A stretch of 64,000 bases of DNA from Verrucomicrobiia bacterium (GTDB taxonomy: Bacteria; Verrucomicrobiota; Verrucomicrobiia; Verrucomicrobiales; Akkermansiaceae), in assembly GCA_030431475.1 (NCBI GenBank), contig JAUIJD010000007.1:46288-110287 (forward strand), given 5' to 3'. Below are positions 11,873 to 20,476 of this stretch, piece by piece. Within the stretch, counting starts at the first letter, position 1. Every line of letters begins with the position of its first letter. Below the pieces are notes generated by a model. The model worked only from the letters and a program-made list of their open reading frames with translations. It ran no database searches and was not told the origin of the DNA. The translations under genes were made by a program, and so were the position numbers.

Positions 11873-13012
11873 TCAGCGTTCTTCGGGAAAGGGCGGCAGG
11901 ACGGGCTCGAGGGGAATCTCGTCGTCCAGCGGCGGCAGCAGGCTGCCGTCGAAGTCCAGATCCTCTTCGAGGAAAACCGGGTCCGGCCCGGTCGCCGGCT
12001 GGGCGGTGTCCAGCGAGGCGAGGTGCCTCGGCCAGGCCTGGCTGTCGATGAGCTCGTTCTTGTACATCAGCTCGACCACCTGACCGTAGTACTGCCGGCG
12101 CCCGAAAAGATGCTCGTCGGAGGAGGTGGGGCGGGGGATGGCGTAGGTCACGCGCATCGCTTCCTCGCCTCCGAGCCAGTCGATCGGCGCGGTCGGCCAG
12201 TTCACCGTGGCCATCGCGGCGGAGTTGGCCTCGGCCAATGCCGGGCGGATCTCGCCCTTCGGGTCCTGGTCGAAGAAGCGGACCTGGACGAAGAACTCGT
12301 CGGGCTGCGGTTCGCTGCCGGGGGCGACCCGGACCGGGATCGTCAGCACCACCCGCTCCGCATCCGGATTCTGGTCGTCCTTGAAGATGCGCGTGCGCCC
12401 GAGGGCCAGCTTGCCGCGCATGTCGGTGGGCAGGGAAATGCCGTCCCGCAGTTTTCTCGCGGCCAGCGGGTAGAGCGCCCCGGCGCCGCTGGTGCCCAAC
12501 TGGAACACCTCCTGATACGACTCCGCCGCCTTGTCGGCGAGTGCCGGGTCGAAGGCAGCCATCGTCTCGTAGACCATGCCGAGCTCGTAGTGGACGTTCG
12601 GGTCGTCCGGCGCCTTGGCGCGGGCTTCCTCGAGTTTCACGATGGCCTTGCCCATGTCCTCGGCGACGCGGGCCTCGCGGGCTTCCGTGACCAACCGCTC
12701 GACGACCGGATCGGCGATCTCGGGGGCATTCAGTGGACGGGCCGCCGGCAGCGATTCCTCGGCCGGCAGCTCGGGCATCGGCGGGAGGGCGACGACCGGC
12801 CTCGCCGGAGGTGCCGGCTCGGCCTTCGGCGCGACGTTCACCAGCTTGGTCACGATCTTCTCCTGCACCACGACCTCCCGGCTGGCCTCGAACCGGATCG
12901 CCAGCGCCACGCCGGCAGCCAGCAACTGGCCGAAGGCGACCAGCCCCAGCACCCAGCAGGACAGCCGGAACCAGAGGTTCGGCTCCATGCGCGAAGTCGC
13001 GGCGTAGCTCAT
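11873..13012 (-). CDS. Membrane-anchored TPR-containing protein, function unknown
   Basis: 379 aa. One N-terminal TM helix (about 14-38) is followed by a Pro/Ala-rich linker (about 60-95), a short TPR-like helical region (about 105-190: AIVKLEEARAKAPDDPNVHYELG, then ESYQEVFQLG), and a beta-rich C-terminal domain with no family I recognise. It is first in a two-gene operon with the pseudokinase/FGE gene, so it may be a scaffold in the same envelope complex. The start at 13012 is the Met of MSYAATSR; a second Met eight codons later is also plausible. The divergent pabB begins 87 bp away. Confidence 0.75.
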   Translation of the reverse strand: MSYAATSRMEPNLWFRLSCWVLGLVAFGQLLAAGVALAIRFEASREVVVQEKIVTKLVNVAPKAEPAPPARPVVALPPMPELPAEESLPAARPLNAPEIADPVVERLVTEAREARVAEDMGKAIVKLEEARAKAPDDPNVHYELGMVYETMAAFDPALADKAAESYQEVFQLGTSGAGALYPLAARKLRDGISLPTDMRGKLALGRTRIFKDDQNPDAERVVLTIPVRVAPGSEPQPDEFFVQVRFFDQDPKGEIRPALAEANSAAMATVNWPTAPIDWLGGEEAMRVTYAIPRPTSSDEHLFGRRQYYGQVVELMYKNELIDSQAWPRHLASLDTAQPATGPDPVFLEEDLDFDGSLLPPLDDEIPLEPVLPPFPEER

Positions 13013-13099
13013 GGAAAAACGGTAGGGGGGCGCCGCCCCGGGGAGCAAGGCGGGAAATCGGCGCTTGGCAGCCGCCCCGACGTCGGTAGAGGTGACCGC

Positions 13100-14347
13100 G
13101 TGAGGCCGGAGGTCACCCGACGACTGCCGCAGCTCGACGACCTGACGCCGGGCGAGGTCGCCGCACGCCTGCGGCACCGGCCGGGCTTCGTCTTCTTCGA
13201 CACCGCGGGCAACGTCCCCGCCGACCGCGGCGCACCGGTTTCGGTGCTCGCCGCCGATCCGGTGGAGGTCCTCAAGGGCTCGATCCATGATCCGGCCGAC
13301 CGGGCACGGCTGACCGCCCGTCTCGCCGAGCGGAACGGCGACGCGCCTTCCGCCGACCGCGGCTTCCCCGCCGGCGGACTCTGCGGCTGGATCGACTACG
13401 AGGGAGGTTTCGTGTTCGGCGACTATCCGGAAATGCTGGTCCACGTCCACGGCGGCGGGTGGCACGAGACCGGCGGGCTTTCCGGGAGACTCCGCGACGA
13501 AGGCGCCGAGGCGGTCGAGGTCGGCCCGGTCCGCGAGACCTGGACGCACCGGCGATTCATCGACGGCGTCCGCCGCATCCGCGAGTGGATCGCCGCCGGC
13601 GACATCTATCAGGTCAACCTCGCCCAGCGTTTCGAGGCGGAGGTACGAGGCGGATCGTTGTTTCCGCTCTACGAGCGCCTGCGCGAGGCCTCGCCGGCGC
13701 CGATGGCGGCGTGGTTGTCGTTGGACGGGAAGGAAGTGCTGTCTTCCTCGCCGGAGACCTTCCTGCGCATCTCCGGCCGCGGCATCGAGACGCGTCCGAT
13801 CAAGGGCACGCGCCCGCGCTTCGCGGATCCCGCCGCCGATCGGCGGTCGGCCGTCGAGCTGCAGACTTCGCCGAAGGAGATTGCCGAGCTGGTCATGATC
13901 ACCGACCTCCTGCGCAACGACCTCGGCCAGGTCAGCGAGTTCGGCAGCGTGCAGGTCGATGAGATGCTGCGGCTCGAAACCCTCGGCCAGGTCCACCACC
14001 TCGTCTCCACCGTGCGCGGCCGGTTGCGCGAGGAAATCGGCGCGGTCGGGGCCGTGTCGTCCTGCTTCCCCGGCGGCAGCATCACCGGCGCGCCGAAGCG
14101 GCGGGCGATGGAGATCATCCGCGAGCTCGAGCAGGAACCGCGCGGGATCTACTGCGGGGCGATCGGCTACTTCGGCTACCACGGCGAAAGCCAGTTCAAC
14201 ATCGCCATCCGGACCATCGTCCGCGACGGCACCAAGCTCAGCTTCCACACCGGCGCCGGCATCGTCGCCGACTCCGATCCGGAGAAGGAGTACGAGGAGA
14301 CCCTGCACAAGGCCGCCGGCATCCGGCTGGCCCTGGAGCGGCTCTAG
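13100..14347 (+). CDS. pabB: Aminodeoxychorismate synthase component I
   Basis: 415 aa, chorismate-binding enzyme family. The chorismate-binding core shows GDIYQVNLAQRF, SPETFLRI, RPIKGTRPR, LLRNDLG, SCFPGGSITGAPKRRAMEII and HTGAGIVADSDPEKEYEE. The lysine of PIKGT (PIAGT in anthranilate synthase) marks it as PabB rather than TrpE; PabB converts chorismate with ammonia to 4-amino-4-deoxychorismate for folate. The length of about 415 aa, with a reduced N-terminal region, suits short PabB forms. The start is a GTG at 13100 with AGAGGTGA upstream; no ATG fits. A small cupin gene follows after 16 bp. Confidence 0.93.
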   Translation: MRPEVTRRLPQLDDLTPGEVAARLRHRPGFVFFDTAGNVPADRGAPVSVLAADPVEVLKGSIHDPADRARLTARLAERNGDAPSADRGFPAGGLCGWIDYEGGFVFGDYPEMLVHVHGGGWHETGGLSGRLRDEGAEAVEVGPVRETWTHRRFIDGVRRIREWIAAGDIYQVNLAQRFEAEVRGGSLFPLYERLREASPAPMAAWLSLDGKEVLSSSPETFLRISGRGIETRPIKGTRPRFADPAADRRSAVELQTSPKEIAELVMITDLLRNDLGQVSEFGSVQVDEMLRLETLGQVHHLVSTVRGRLREEIGAVGAVSSCFPGGSITGAPKRRAMEIIRELEQEPRGIYCGAIGYFGYHGESQFNIAIRTIVRDGTKLSFHTGAGIVADSDPEKEYEETLHKAAGIRLALERL

Positions 14348-14363
14348 GATTCACCCCGAAGCC

Positions 14364-14681
14364 ATGCTGCCGACGGTCTATTCCCTCGAGACGGAACACG
14401 ACGAGGGTGTCGGCGAGAAGATCGCGACCCTGTTGGAGGGCGGGCGTTTCCGTCTCGAGCGGATCCATTCCTTCGGCGCGGCGTCGGAGCCGGGCTTCTG
14501 GTACGATCAGGAGACGCCCGAGTGGGTGCTGCTGGTGAAGGGGACCGCGGCGGTCGAGTTCGACGAAGGCACGCTGGAACTCGGAGCCGGCGATGGCTTC
14601 ACGATACCCGCGCATCAACGGCACCGGGTGGCCCGCACCAGCAGCGACGCGGTCTGGCTGGCGCTGCATTTCGAGGCGTGA
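14364..14681 (+). CDS. Small cupin-domain protein
   Basis: 105 aa forming a single cupin barrel. Recognisable parts are GFWYDQETPEWVLLVKGTAAVEF (cupin motif 1 region) and LELGAGDGFTIPAHQRHRV (motif 2, PaHxxHrv). The conserved metal-binding His pair of motif 1 is not obvious, while motif 2 keeps its His residues. The ligand or reaction cannot be told. It lies 16 bp downstream of pabB and is probably co-transcribed, but no link to folate synthesis is evident. Confidence 0.8.
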   Translation: MLPTVYSLETEHDEGVGEKIATLLEGGRFRLERIHSFGAASEPGFWYDQETPEWVLLVKGTAAVEFDEGTLELGAGDGFTIPAHQRHRVARTSSDAVWLALHFEA

Positions 14682-14747
14682 CGCCGCGTTCCTTCGTCCG
14701 TGGGCTTGTGGCCTCCGGTGCGACTGTCATGGTCTTTTGAAACCGCA

Positions 14748-15317
14748 ATGGCTCGATCCGATTCTACGTCCCGTTTTGAAACCAAGCTGCTCCGTCCGTC
14801 CGCGCCCGGTGACGGGGGCTCCTGGGCCTTCGTGATCCTGCCGAAGAACGTCAGCGAGGCGCTGCCGCGGCGGGGGCGGACAAGTGTGGAGGGACGTCTC
14901 AACGGGACGGCGTTCGCGGCGACCCTCGAGCCCGATGGCCGGCTGAGTCACTGGCTCCGGATCGATGAATCCCTCCAGGCAGCGGCCGGGGCCAGGCCCG
15001 GTGATCTCGTCACGCTCGAGATCCGGCCCGTGGCGGCCGAGCCCGAGCCGGAGGTGCCCGATGACTTTCGAAAGGCACTGGCCGCGTCGCCCGAAGCGCG
15101 GCGGGTGTGGGAGGCCACGACGACGATCGCGCGGCTCGACTGGATCCACTGGATGACCACGGCGAAGCAGGCGAAGACGCGCACCAAACGGATCGCCGAC
15201 GCCTGCGACATGCTGGCTTCCGGCAAGAAGCGCGTCTGCTGCTTCGACCCTTCCGGCTACTACAGCAAGGCCTTCCGTGCGCCGGAGGCACGGAGTGGCT
15301 CCTTGAAGGAGCCATGA
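14748..15317 (+). CDS. DUF1905/YdeI-OmpD-associated family protein
   Basis: 189 aa. The N-terminal half (about 8-95) is a DUF1905-type beta-barrel (FETKLLRP.., WAFVILPKNV, GRTSVEGRLNG). The C-terminal half is the YdeI/OmpD-associated helical segment (about 103-180): FRKALAASPEARRVWEA, IHWMTTAKQAKTRTKRIADA. Biochemical function is not known; E. coli YdeI is linked to resistance to a cationic peptide. The last residues (SGSLKEP) are encoded by a palindromic REP-like element (15292-15380), so the natural C-terminus has been rewritten or extended by the repeat. Confidence 0.85.
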   Translation: MARSDSTSRFETKLLRPSAPGDGGSWAFVILPKNVSEALPRRGRTSVEGRLNGTAFAATLEPDGRLSHWLRIDESLQAAAGARPGDLVTLEIRPVAAEPEPEVPDDFRKALAASPEARRVWEATTTIARLDWIHWMTTAKQAKTRTKRIADACDMLASGKKRVCCFDPSGYYSKAFRAPEARSGSLKEP

Positions 15318-15380
15318 TGGCCGTGGGACGGCGGGGATGCCGACCGACCGACCCTCATGGCGCTTGGAGAGCGCCACTCC
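15292..15380. repeat. Inverted pair of REP-like hairpins over the YdeI-like stop codon
   Basis: Outer arms GGAGTGGC (15292-15299) and GCCACTCC (15373-15380) are complementary, as are CCATGA (15312-15317) and TCATGG (15355-15360). Each side has its own hairpin: GGCTCCTT-G-AAGGAGCC (15297-15313) and GGCGCT-(5)-AGCGCC (15359-15375). The layout is two REPs head to head, filling the gap between two convergent genes and ending 2 bp before the ppiC-like stop. Confidence 0.75.
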
Positions 15381-15381
15381 T

Positions 15382-16227
15382 TCAGCTCATCACGATCTCC
15401 GAGCTTTCCCGTAGTTGCACGGCGAGACGGTGCAGGGCCTCACGGCGTTGCTCGGCGACGAAGGCCTCGCGGATCTCGGCCTCGATCTCCTCGAAGGCGG
15501 GCACGTGCTCGGGTTCGAGCTTCTCGACCTTCGCCAGGTGCAGGCATTGCTCGTAGAAGAACACCGGGCTGACCTCTCCCTCGCGCAGCGAGAAGAGCAT
15601 GCTTTCGAAGCCGTTGAGCAGGCGCTCGTGCTCGATCCAGCCGAGGTCGGTCTTCTTGTCCTCGCGCGAGGTGTACTCGTCCGCCAGTCCGGCGAAGTCC
15701 TCGCCGTCCAGCGCCCGCTCCCGCAGCTCGCGCATCAGCCGGTAGTCGGCCTCGGCGCGTTCGTCGGGGAATCGGACCAGGTGGCGCACCTTCGCCCGGG
15801 CGCGCTTGCGAAAGCGGTGCTCGTTTTGGGAGAACCAGGTCCGCAGCGCCGCCTCGTCCGGCTCGGGCAGGTCGCGCCACACGGTTTCGGCGAAGGTCTC
15901 CATCCGCAGCCGCGCCACGGTTTCTTCGCGAAGCTGGTCGCGCTGGGCCTCGAGCATCTCCCACGACGCGCCGTGGCTCCGCCATTCGCGAAGCGAGGCC
16001 TCGAGCGCCTCCCGCACCTCGGCCGCCGGCGGCTCCGGCACGCGTCGTTCGGCCTCCTGGGCCAGCAGCACCCCTTCGATGACCTCGTCCTCGGCGCGTT
16101 GCTGGAACTCCTCGTCGCGCTCGCAGCACGACGACTCGGTGGCCGCCTCGGCCTCGGCCTTGATCCGCAGGAAGGCCTCCTCGAGCAGGTCGGGGTCGAC
16201 CGACTCGCCATTGACCTTGAGGCCCAT
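15382..16227 (-). CDS. Parvulin-type peptidyl-prolyl cis-trans isomerase
   Basis: 281 aa. The N-terminal half is helical and SurA/PpiD-like (about 1-140). A parvulin core follows (about 150-250): ARAKVRHLVRFPDERAEADY, DFAGLADEYTSREDKKTDLGW, LREGEVSPVF and FYEQCLHLAKVEKLEP. It would isomerise X-Pro bonds or chaperone outer-membrane and secreted proteins. There is no obvious signal peptide at the chosen start (MGLKVNGESVDP), which is unusual for a periplasmic PPIase and suggests a cytoplasmic or NifM-like accessory role. The start overlaps the rpe stop (TGATG), so the genes are coupled. Confidence 0.85.
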   Translation of the reverse strand: MGLKVNGESVDPDLLEEAFLRIKAEAEAATESSCCERDEEFQQRAEDEVIEGVLLAQEAERRVPEPPAAEVREALEASLREWRSHGASWEMLEAQRDQLREETVARLRMETFAETVWRDLPEPDEAALRTWFSQNEHRFRKRARAKVRHLVRFPDERAEADYRLMRELRERALDGEDFAGLADEYTSREDKKTDLGWIEHERLLNGFESMLFSLREGEVSPVFFYEQCLHLAKVEKLEPEHVPAFEEIEAEIREAFVAEQRREALHRLAVQLRESSEIVMS

Positions 16228-16895
16228 CAGGCGTCGCGGATGGCTTTCACCGCGGCCGCCATGTCGGGCGCGCGGAAAGTGGACGAACCGGCGACCATCA
16301 CGTTGGCCCCCGCGGCGGCGCATTGCGCGGCGGTGTCGGCCGCGATGCCGCCGTCGACCTCGATGTGGAAACCCAGCCCCCGCTCGTCGCGGAGCTTCGC
16401 CGCCGCCTCGATCTTCGGCAGCACCTCGGGCATGAAGGACTGGCCGCCGAAGCCGGGCACGACCGTCATGCACAGCAGCAGGTCGATGCGGTCGAGGAAG
16501 GGCTCGACCTCCGCGATCGGCGTCGCCGGATTCAGCGCGAGGCCGGCCTGGCAGCCGGCGCGGCGGATGCGGCCCAGCGTTTCCGCGACGTCGTGATCGG
16601 CCTCGACGTGCACCGTGACCATGTCGGCCCCGGCCTTCACGTAGTCGTCGAGATAGACGTCCGGCCGTGAGATCATGAGATGGACGTCGAGGTAGATGTC
16701 GTTGTGCTCGTGCACCGACTGGATGACCGGCGGGCCGAAGGAGATGTTGTTGACGAAGTGGCCGTCCATCACGTCGAGGTGCAGCCAGTCGGCGCCGGCG
16801 TGGATGGCGCGGGTGACTTCCGCGCCGACCTTCGAGAAGTCGGCGGCCAGCAGGGACGGGGCGATCACGCGGTCGCGGCAGGTCGGTGGGATCAC
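16227..16895 (-). CDS. rpe: Ribulose-phosphate 3-epimerase
   Basis: 222 aa TIM barrel that interconverts ribulose-5-phosphate and xylulose-5-phosphate in the pentose phosphate pathway. Visible signatures are APSLLAADF, LHLDVMDGHFVNNISFGP, the metal-binding DVHLMI, MTVVPGFGGQSF and the phosphate-binding EVDGGI, with VMVAGSSTF near the end. The start is a GTG at 16895 (VIPPTCRDRVIAPS); a second GTG ten codons in is possible and would be closer to other Rpe N-termini. It is first in an operon with the PPIase gene. Confidence 0.95.
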   Translation of the reverse strand: MIPPTCRDRVIAPSLLAADFSKVGAEVTRAIHAGADWLHLDVMDGHFVNNISFGPPVIQSVHEHNDIYLDVHLMISRPDVYLDDYVKAGADMVTVHVEADHDVAETLGRIRRAGCQAGLALNPATPIAEVEPFLDRIDLLLCMTVVPGFGGQSFMPEVLPKIEAAAKLRDERGLGFHIEVDGGIAADTAAQCAAAGANVMVAGSSTFRAPDMAAAVKAIRDA

Positions 16896-16961
16896 GGGGC
16901 GGAGCCTAAGTTCCAAGGGAAAAGGTCCAAGTTCCAAAAGGGAAATGCGGGCGAAATCGAT

Positions 16962-16989
16962 TTGGCACTTGGCACTTGGCACCTGGCAC
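16962..16989 (+). repeat. Four tandem 7-bp repeats (TTGGCAC)
   Basis: Three exact TTGGCAC copies and one CTGGCAC sit in tandem between the divergent rpe and tadA genes. They lie just upstream of the tadA start and could be slippage-prone or a regulator site; no further support is seen. Confidence 0.6.
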
Positions 16990-17003
16990 TTCCCCGTAGG
17001 GGT

Positions 17004-17528
17004 GTGGAGATCGACCTGCTCAGTGACGACTATTTCATGGGCCAGGCGCTGCGCGAGGCGCGCAAGGCCTACGCGGCGACCGAGGTGCCGGTCGGCTGCG
17101 TGGTCGTCCACGGCCAGCAGGTGATCGGTCGCGCCTGGAACCAGGTCGAGACGCTCAAGGATGCGACCGCCCATGCCGAGATGCTCGCCCTGACCGCCGC
17201 CCAGCAGGCGCTCGGCGACTGGCGGCTGGAGGGTTGCACGCTCTACGTGACCAAGGAGCCGTGCCCGATGTGTGCCGGCGCCATCGTCCACTGCCGGCCC
17301 GACCGTGTGGTCTTCGGCTGTCCCGATGAAAAGGCCGGCGCCTGTGGCGGATGGATCAACCTGCTCCAGTCGAACCCGCCGCTCAATCACGCCTGCGACA
17401 TCGCCCACGGAATCCTCGGCGACGAGTGTCTCGGGCTGCTCCAGAGCTTTTTCCGCGAGGCGCGGGCGAAGAAGAAGGCGCTGCGTGACGCGGCGAAAGC
17501 CAACGGAAGCGGCGATGAAGGCAGCTAG
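17004..17528 (+). CDS. tadA: tRNA adenosine(34) deaminase
   Basis: 174 aa. It deaminates A34 to inosine in tRNA-Arg(ACG). The zinc and catalytic site is clear: H57-A-E59 in ATAHAEMLAL and PCPMC with C87 and C90; YFMGQALREARKAY and DEKAGACGG are typical. The start is a GTG at 17004 with GTAGGGG upstream; an ATG at 17037 (MGQALRE) is a shorter alternative. The tail beyond residue 150 is basic and longer than in E. coli. The 3' end overlaps the next gene by 14 bp. Confidence 0.92.
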   Translation: MEIDLLSDDYFMGQALREARKAYAATEVPVGCVVVHGQQVIGRAWNQVETLKDATAHAEMLALTAAQQALGDWRLEGCTLYVTKEPCPMCAGAIVHCRPDRVVFGCPDEKAGACGGWINLLQSNPPLNHACDIAHGILGDECLGLLQSFFREARAKKKALRDAAKANGSGDEGS

Positions 17529-18495
17529 CCTGCTGGCGGCCGTTCCGCTGCTGGCGGGCTGCGGCACGATCGGGTTCTACTCCCAGGCCGCCGTCGGCCA
17601 GGTCGAGGTGCTGGCGAAACGCCGGCCGATCGAGCGGGTCGCGGCCGAGACCACGGATCCCGACCTGCGCGGGCGCCTTGAGCTCACCCGGAGGCTCCTC
17701 GATTTTGCGGAACGCGAACTGCTCATGCCCTCCGGCGGCGCCTACGAGCTCTACGCCGAGCTCGACCGCGAGCACCTGGTGTGGGTCGTCCACGCCGCGC
17801 CGGAGCTGTCGATGGAGCCGAAGCGCTGGTGGTATCCGGTGGTCGGCTGCCAGGCCTACCGCGGCTATTTCCGCGAGGATCTGGCCACGGCGGAAACCGG
17901 GCGCCTCGGGAAGCAGGGCTACGAGACCTGGGTCGGCGGAGTCGATGCCTTCTCGACCCTCGGCTGGTTCCGCGATCCGGTGCTCGACACCTTCGTCCAC
18001 CGCGACGAGGTCGATTACGCCGAGCTGATCTTCCACGAGCTGGTCCACCGGAAATACTACATTCCTGGTACCACCGCGGAGAACGAGGCGCTGGCCGAGG
18101 CGGTCGCGCGCGAGGGCGTGCGGCGTTGGTTCCGCCACACCGGCCGGCCGCAGCTGGTCCGCCGCTATGACGAGCGCCTGAAGAAGATCGCCCGCGCGAG
18201 GGAGGCCATCGTTTCCGCGTCCGACCGGCTGCGGGCCGTCTATGCCGCGCCGGAGGACGACGCCTGGAAGCGCACCCGAAAAGGCGAGGAACTCGCCCGC
18301 CTGAACCGCGACCTCCGCGCCCTCCGCACCGAGTGGGGCCGGGGACTCACCTCGTGGATCGAGGAGCCGGTCAACAACGCCCGCCTCAACTCCTTCACCA
18401 CCTACGAGGCCGGTGTCCCCCGCTTCACCCGCCTGCTCGAGGAGTGCGACGGCGACTTCGAGCGCTTCTGGGAGCGGGTGCGGGCCGCGCCGTGA
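17515..18495 (+). CDS. COG4324-type putative aminopeptidase lipoprotein
   Basis: 326 aa. The N-terminus is a lipoprotein signal, LLAGC, with Cys16 as the lipidation site. The body matches the predicted aminopeptidase family COG4324: GCQAYRGYF, DAFSTLGWF.DPVL, and the zinc motif HELVH (H174, E175, H178) with NEALAEAVA downstream as the likely third-ligand helix. A long helical C-terminal arm follows. It is presumably a lipid-anchored periplasmic metallopeptidase; substrates are unknown. The start overlaps tadA by 14 bp, so co-transcription is likely. Confidence 0.85.
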   Translation: MKAASLLAAVPLLAGCGTIGFYSQAAVGQVEVLAKRRPIERVAAETTDPDLRGRLELTRRLLDFAERELLMPSGGAYELYAELDREHLVWVVHAAPELSMEPKRWWYPVVGCQAYRGYFREDLATAETGRLGKQGYETWVGGVDAFSTLGWFRDPVLDTFVHRDEVDYAELIFHELVHRKYYIPGTTAENEALAEAVAREGVRRWFRHTGRPQLVRRYDERLKKIARAREAIVSASDRLRAVYAAPEDDAWKRTRKGEELARLNRDLRALRTEWGRGLTSWIEEPVNNARLNSFTTYEAGVPRFTRLLEECDGDFERFWERVRAAP

Positions 18496-19239
18496 TCAGT
18501 CCTCGAGGGCTTCGATGAACAGCCGGGCGGCCTTACCCGCCGAAGCCGGGTTCTGGCCGGTGACGAGACGACCGTCGCGGACGGCGTTCTCGGCGAAGTT
18601 TTCGGCCGTTTTCACCTCGGCTCCAAGTTCGGCGAGACGGGTCTGGAGGAGAAAGGGCACCGTGTCGGTGAGCTCGACGGCCTCCTCCTCGGCGTTGGTG
18701 AACACGGCGACGGCCTTGCCCTTGACCAGCGGTTCGCCATCGGCGCCGGTGGCTCCGGCGAAGGCGGCGGGGCCGTGACAGACGGCGCCGATCACCCCCT
18801 GCTGCTTGTCGACGGCGGTGATGAACGCTCCGACTGACTCGGCATCGGGGAAGTCCCACATGGTGCCGTGACCGCCGGCAAAGAAGACGCCGGCGAGCTT
18901 CGAGGCATCGAGCTCGTCGAGCGGGCGGGTTTCGGCCACGCCCTTGGAGCCCCCCGTTTTCCCACCGTGCTCGCTCCAGAAGGCGGCGTTGGCCTTGTCC
19001 TCGAGATCCAGGCTTTTCGGGTCCACCGGGGCGAAGCCGCCCTTCGGGCTGGCGAGAATCACCGGGTGACCCGCCTTGCGGAACACCTGGTAGGGATGGG
19101 CGGCCTCCGAAAGGTAGAATCCGGTCGCCTTGCCGGTTTCGCCGAGTTCACCGTGGTTGGTAAGGACCAGCGCGATCGGGGGCTTGCCGGTGGCCGGGAG
19201 CGCGAAGAGGGAGAGGAGGGCGAGAAGCAGTCGTTTCAT
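18496..19239 (-). CDS. Secreted DJ-1/PfpI-family protein (Hsp31-like)
   Basis: 247 aa. Residues 1-18 are a signal peptide (MKRLLLALLSLFALPATG). The body is a type 1 glutamine amidotransferase-like fold close to Hsp31/glyoxalase III: the nucleophile elbow AVCHGPAAF with Cys154 and His155, the GGHGTMWDF loop, and E45 in the early helix as likely partner. Family members are glyoxalases, deglycases or chaperones; the export signal is less usual. The stop codon directly abuts the stop of the convergent COG4324 gene. Confidence 0.88.
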   Translation of the reverse strand: MKRLLLALLSLFALPATGKPPIALVLTNHGELGETGKATGFYLSEAAHPYQVFRKAGHPVILASPKGGFAPVDPKSLDLEDKANAAFWSEHGGKTGGSKGVAETRPLDELDASKLAGVFFAGGHGTMWDFPDAESVGAFITAVDKQQGVIGAVCHGPAAFAGATGADGEPLVKGKAVAVFTNAEEEAVELTDTVPFLLQTRLAELGAEVKTAENFAENAVRDGRLVTGQNPASAGKAARLFIEALED

Positions 19240-19276
19240 GCCATTTCCCTACACCCGCTCATTCGGGGGGCAAGTG

Positions 19277-20398
19277 ATGAGGAAGACCGCGGGCCGTGGA
19301 GGCGTAGCGGAGGCCATGCCACGATGGGCGATACTGTTTCTGCTCGGCTCCGTCCTGACCGCCGCCGAGATCGAGTGGCAGCCGGAGACCCGCGTCCTCA
19401 TCGCCGAGCACGGCGGCTACGGGCGGATCGCGCGAACCAAGGCCGGGCATCTGCTCTGCGCCTACTCCCGCCGCGGCCACCTGATGGTGAAGGAAAGCCC
19501 GGACGACGGGCGCCGCTGGAGTGGGGCCCGCACGGTCGGGACCTGGAAACACGGCGCGCTGGCGAATGCCGAGCTGCTGGTGCGGCGGAACGGCGAGGTG
19601 TGGTGTTTCTTCAACCGCCGCCCGCACCGCGGGGCGCCCGACGAGGCGAGGTCGGCGGTCGGCTTCTTCCGCAGCCGGGACGACGGCCGGACCTGGAGCG
19701 AAGCCGAGATCCTCTACGAGGCGGGACGGACCCAGCGCGGCGAGGACGGTTGCTGGGAGCCGGTGGGGCTCGAGCTGCCGGACGGGGAGATCCAGGTGTA
19801 TTTCGCCAACGAGTTTCCGTACCCGGATGACAACGACCAGGAGATCACCATGCTGCGTAGCCGGGATGGAGGCAGGGAATGGAGCGAGTCACTGGCGGTC
19901 AGCTACCGGCACGGCTCGCGCGACGGCATGCCGGTGCCCGTCCTGCTGCCGGAGGTGAAGGGCATCGCGATGGCGATCGAGGACAACGGCCTGCGCGGCA
20001 CCTTCAAGCCGGTGATCGTCGCCAGCTCGTGGGTGGATGGCGGGTGGAAGGAAGCCCCGGTCGGCGGCGACAGCCCGAAACGCTGGCCGGCGCTGGCGGA
20101 GCGGCTCCCGGCGCAAGCCTACGCCGGGGCGCCTTATCTGCGTCTGCTGCGGAAGGGCATCACCGTGCTTTCCTTCCAGCTCGCGGAGAACGGCGAGATG
20201 CGCGATTCGCGGATGGTGGTGGCGCTCGGCGACGGCCGCGCCCGCAACTTCGGCCCGCTCAGCCGTCCCTTCCCCGACGGCGGGAGGCAGCTCTGGAACT
20301 CCTTGTTCGTGAAGGACGAGAACACGGTGGTCGCCGTCAGTGAGGCAACCCTCGACGGCCGCCGGGGCATCTGGTCGGTCGAGGGCCGGGTGAATTGA
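19277..20398 (+). CDS. Secreted sialidase/BNR-repeat family protein
   Basis: 373 aa. A hydrophobic export segment (AMPRWAILFLLGSVLTAAE) is followed by a beta-propeller of the exo-alpha-sialidase superfamily. Three Asp-boxes are visible: SPDDGRRW, SRDDGRTW and SRDGGREW. The usual sialidase Arg triad cannot be confirmed by eye, so it may bind or cleave another sugar. The ATG at 19277 has GGGGGG upstream at good spacing; the ATG at 19316 would give a shorter, cleaner signal peptide. Confidence 0.82.
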   Translation: MRKTAGRGGVAEAMPRWAILFLLGSVLTAAEIEWQPETRVLIAEHGGYGRIARTKAGHLLCAYSRRGHLMVKESPDDGRRWSGARTVGTWKHGALANAELLVRRNGEVWCFFNRRPHRGAPDEARSAVGFFRSRDDGRTWSEAEILYEAGRTQRGEDGCWEPVGLELPDGEIQVYFANEFPYPDDNDQEITMLRSRDGGREWSESLAVSYRHGSRDGMPVPVLLPEVKGIAMAIEDNGLRGTFKPVIVASSWVDGGWKEAPVGGDSPKRWPALAERLPAQAYAGAPYLRLLRKGITVLSFQLAENGEMRDSRMVVALGDGRARNFGPLSRPFPDGGRQLWNSLFVKDENTVVAVSEATLDGRRGIWSVEGRVN

Positions 20399-20476
20399 AC
20401 GGGAGGGGAACCGTCGGAGATCCACGGCAGCGGCCCGGCCCGGCGAAAGGTAGGCGCCGAATTCGTGCGATTTCTA

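Noticed and set aside
13100..14347. Anthranilate synthase component I (trpE)
   Set aside because: The PIKGT lysine points to PabB, and there are no other trp genes nearby.
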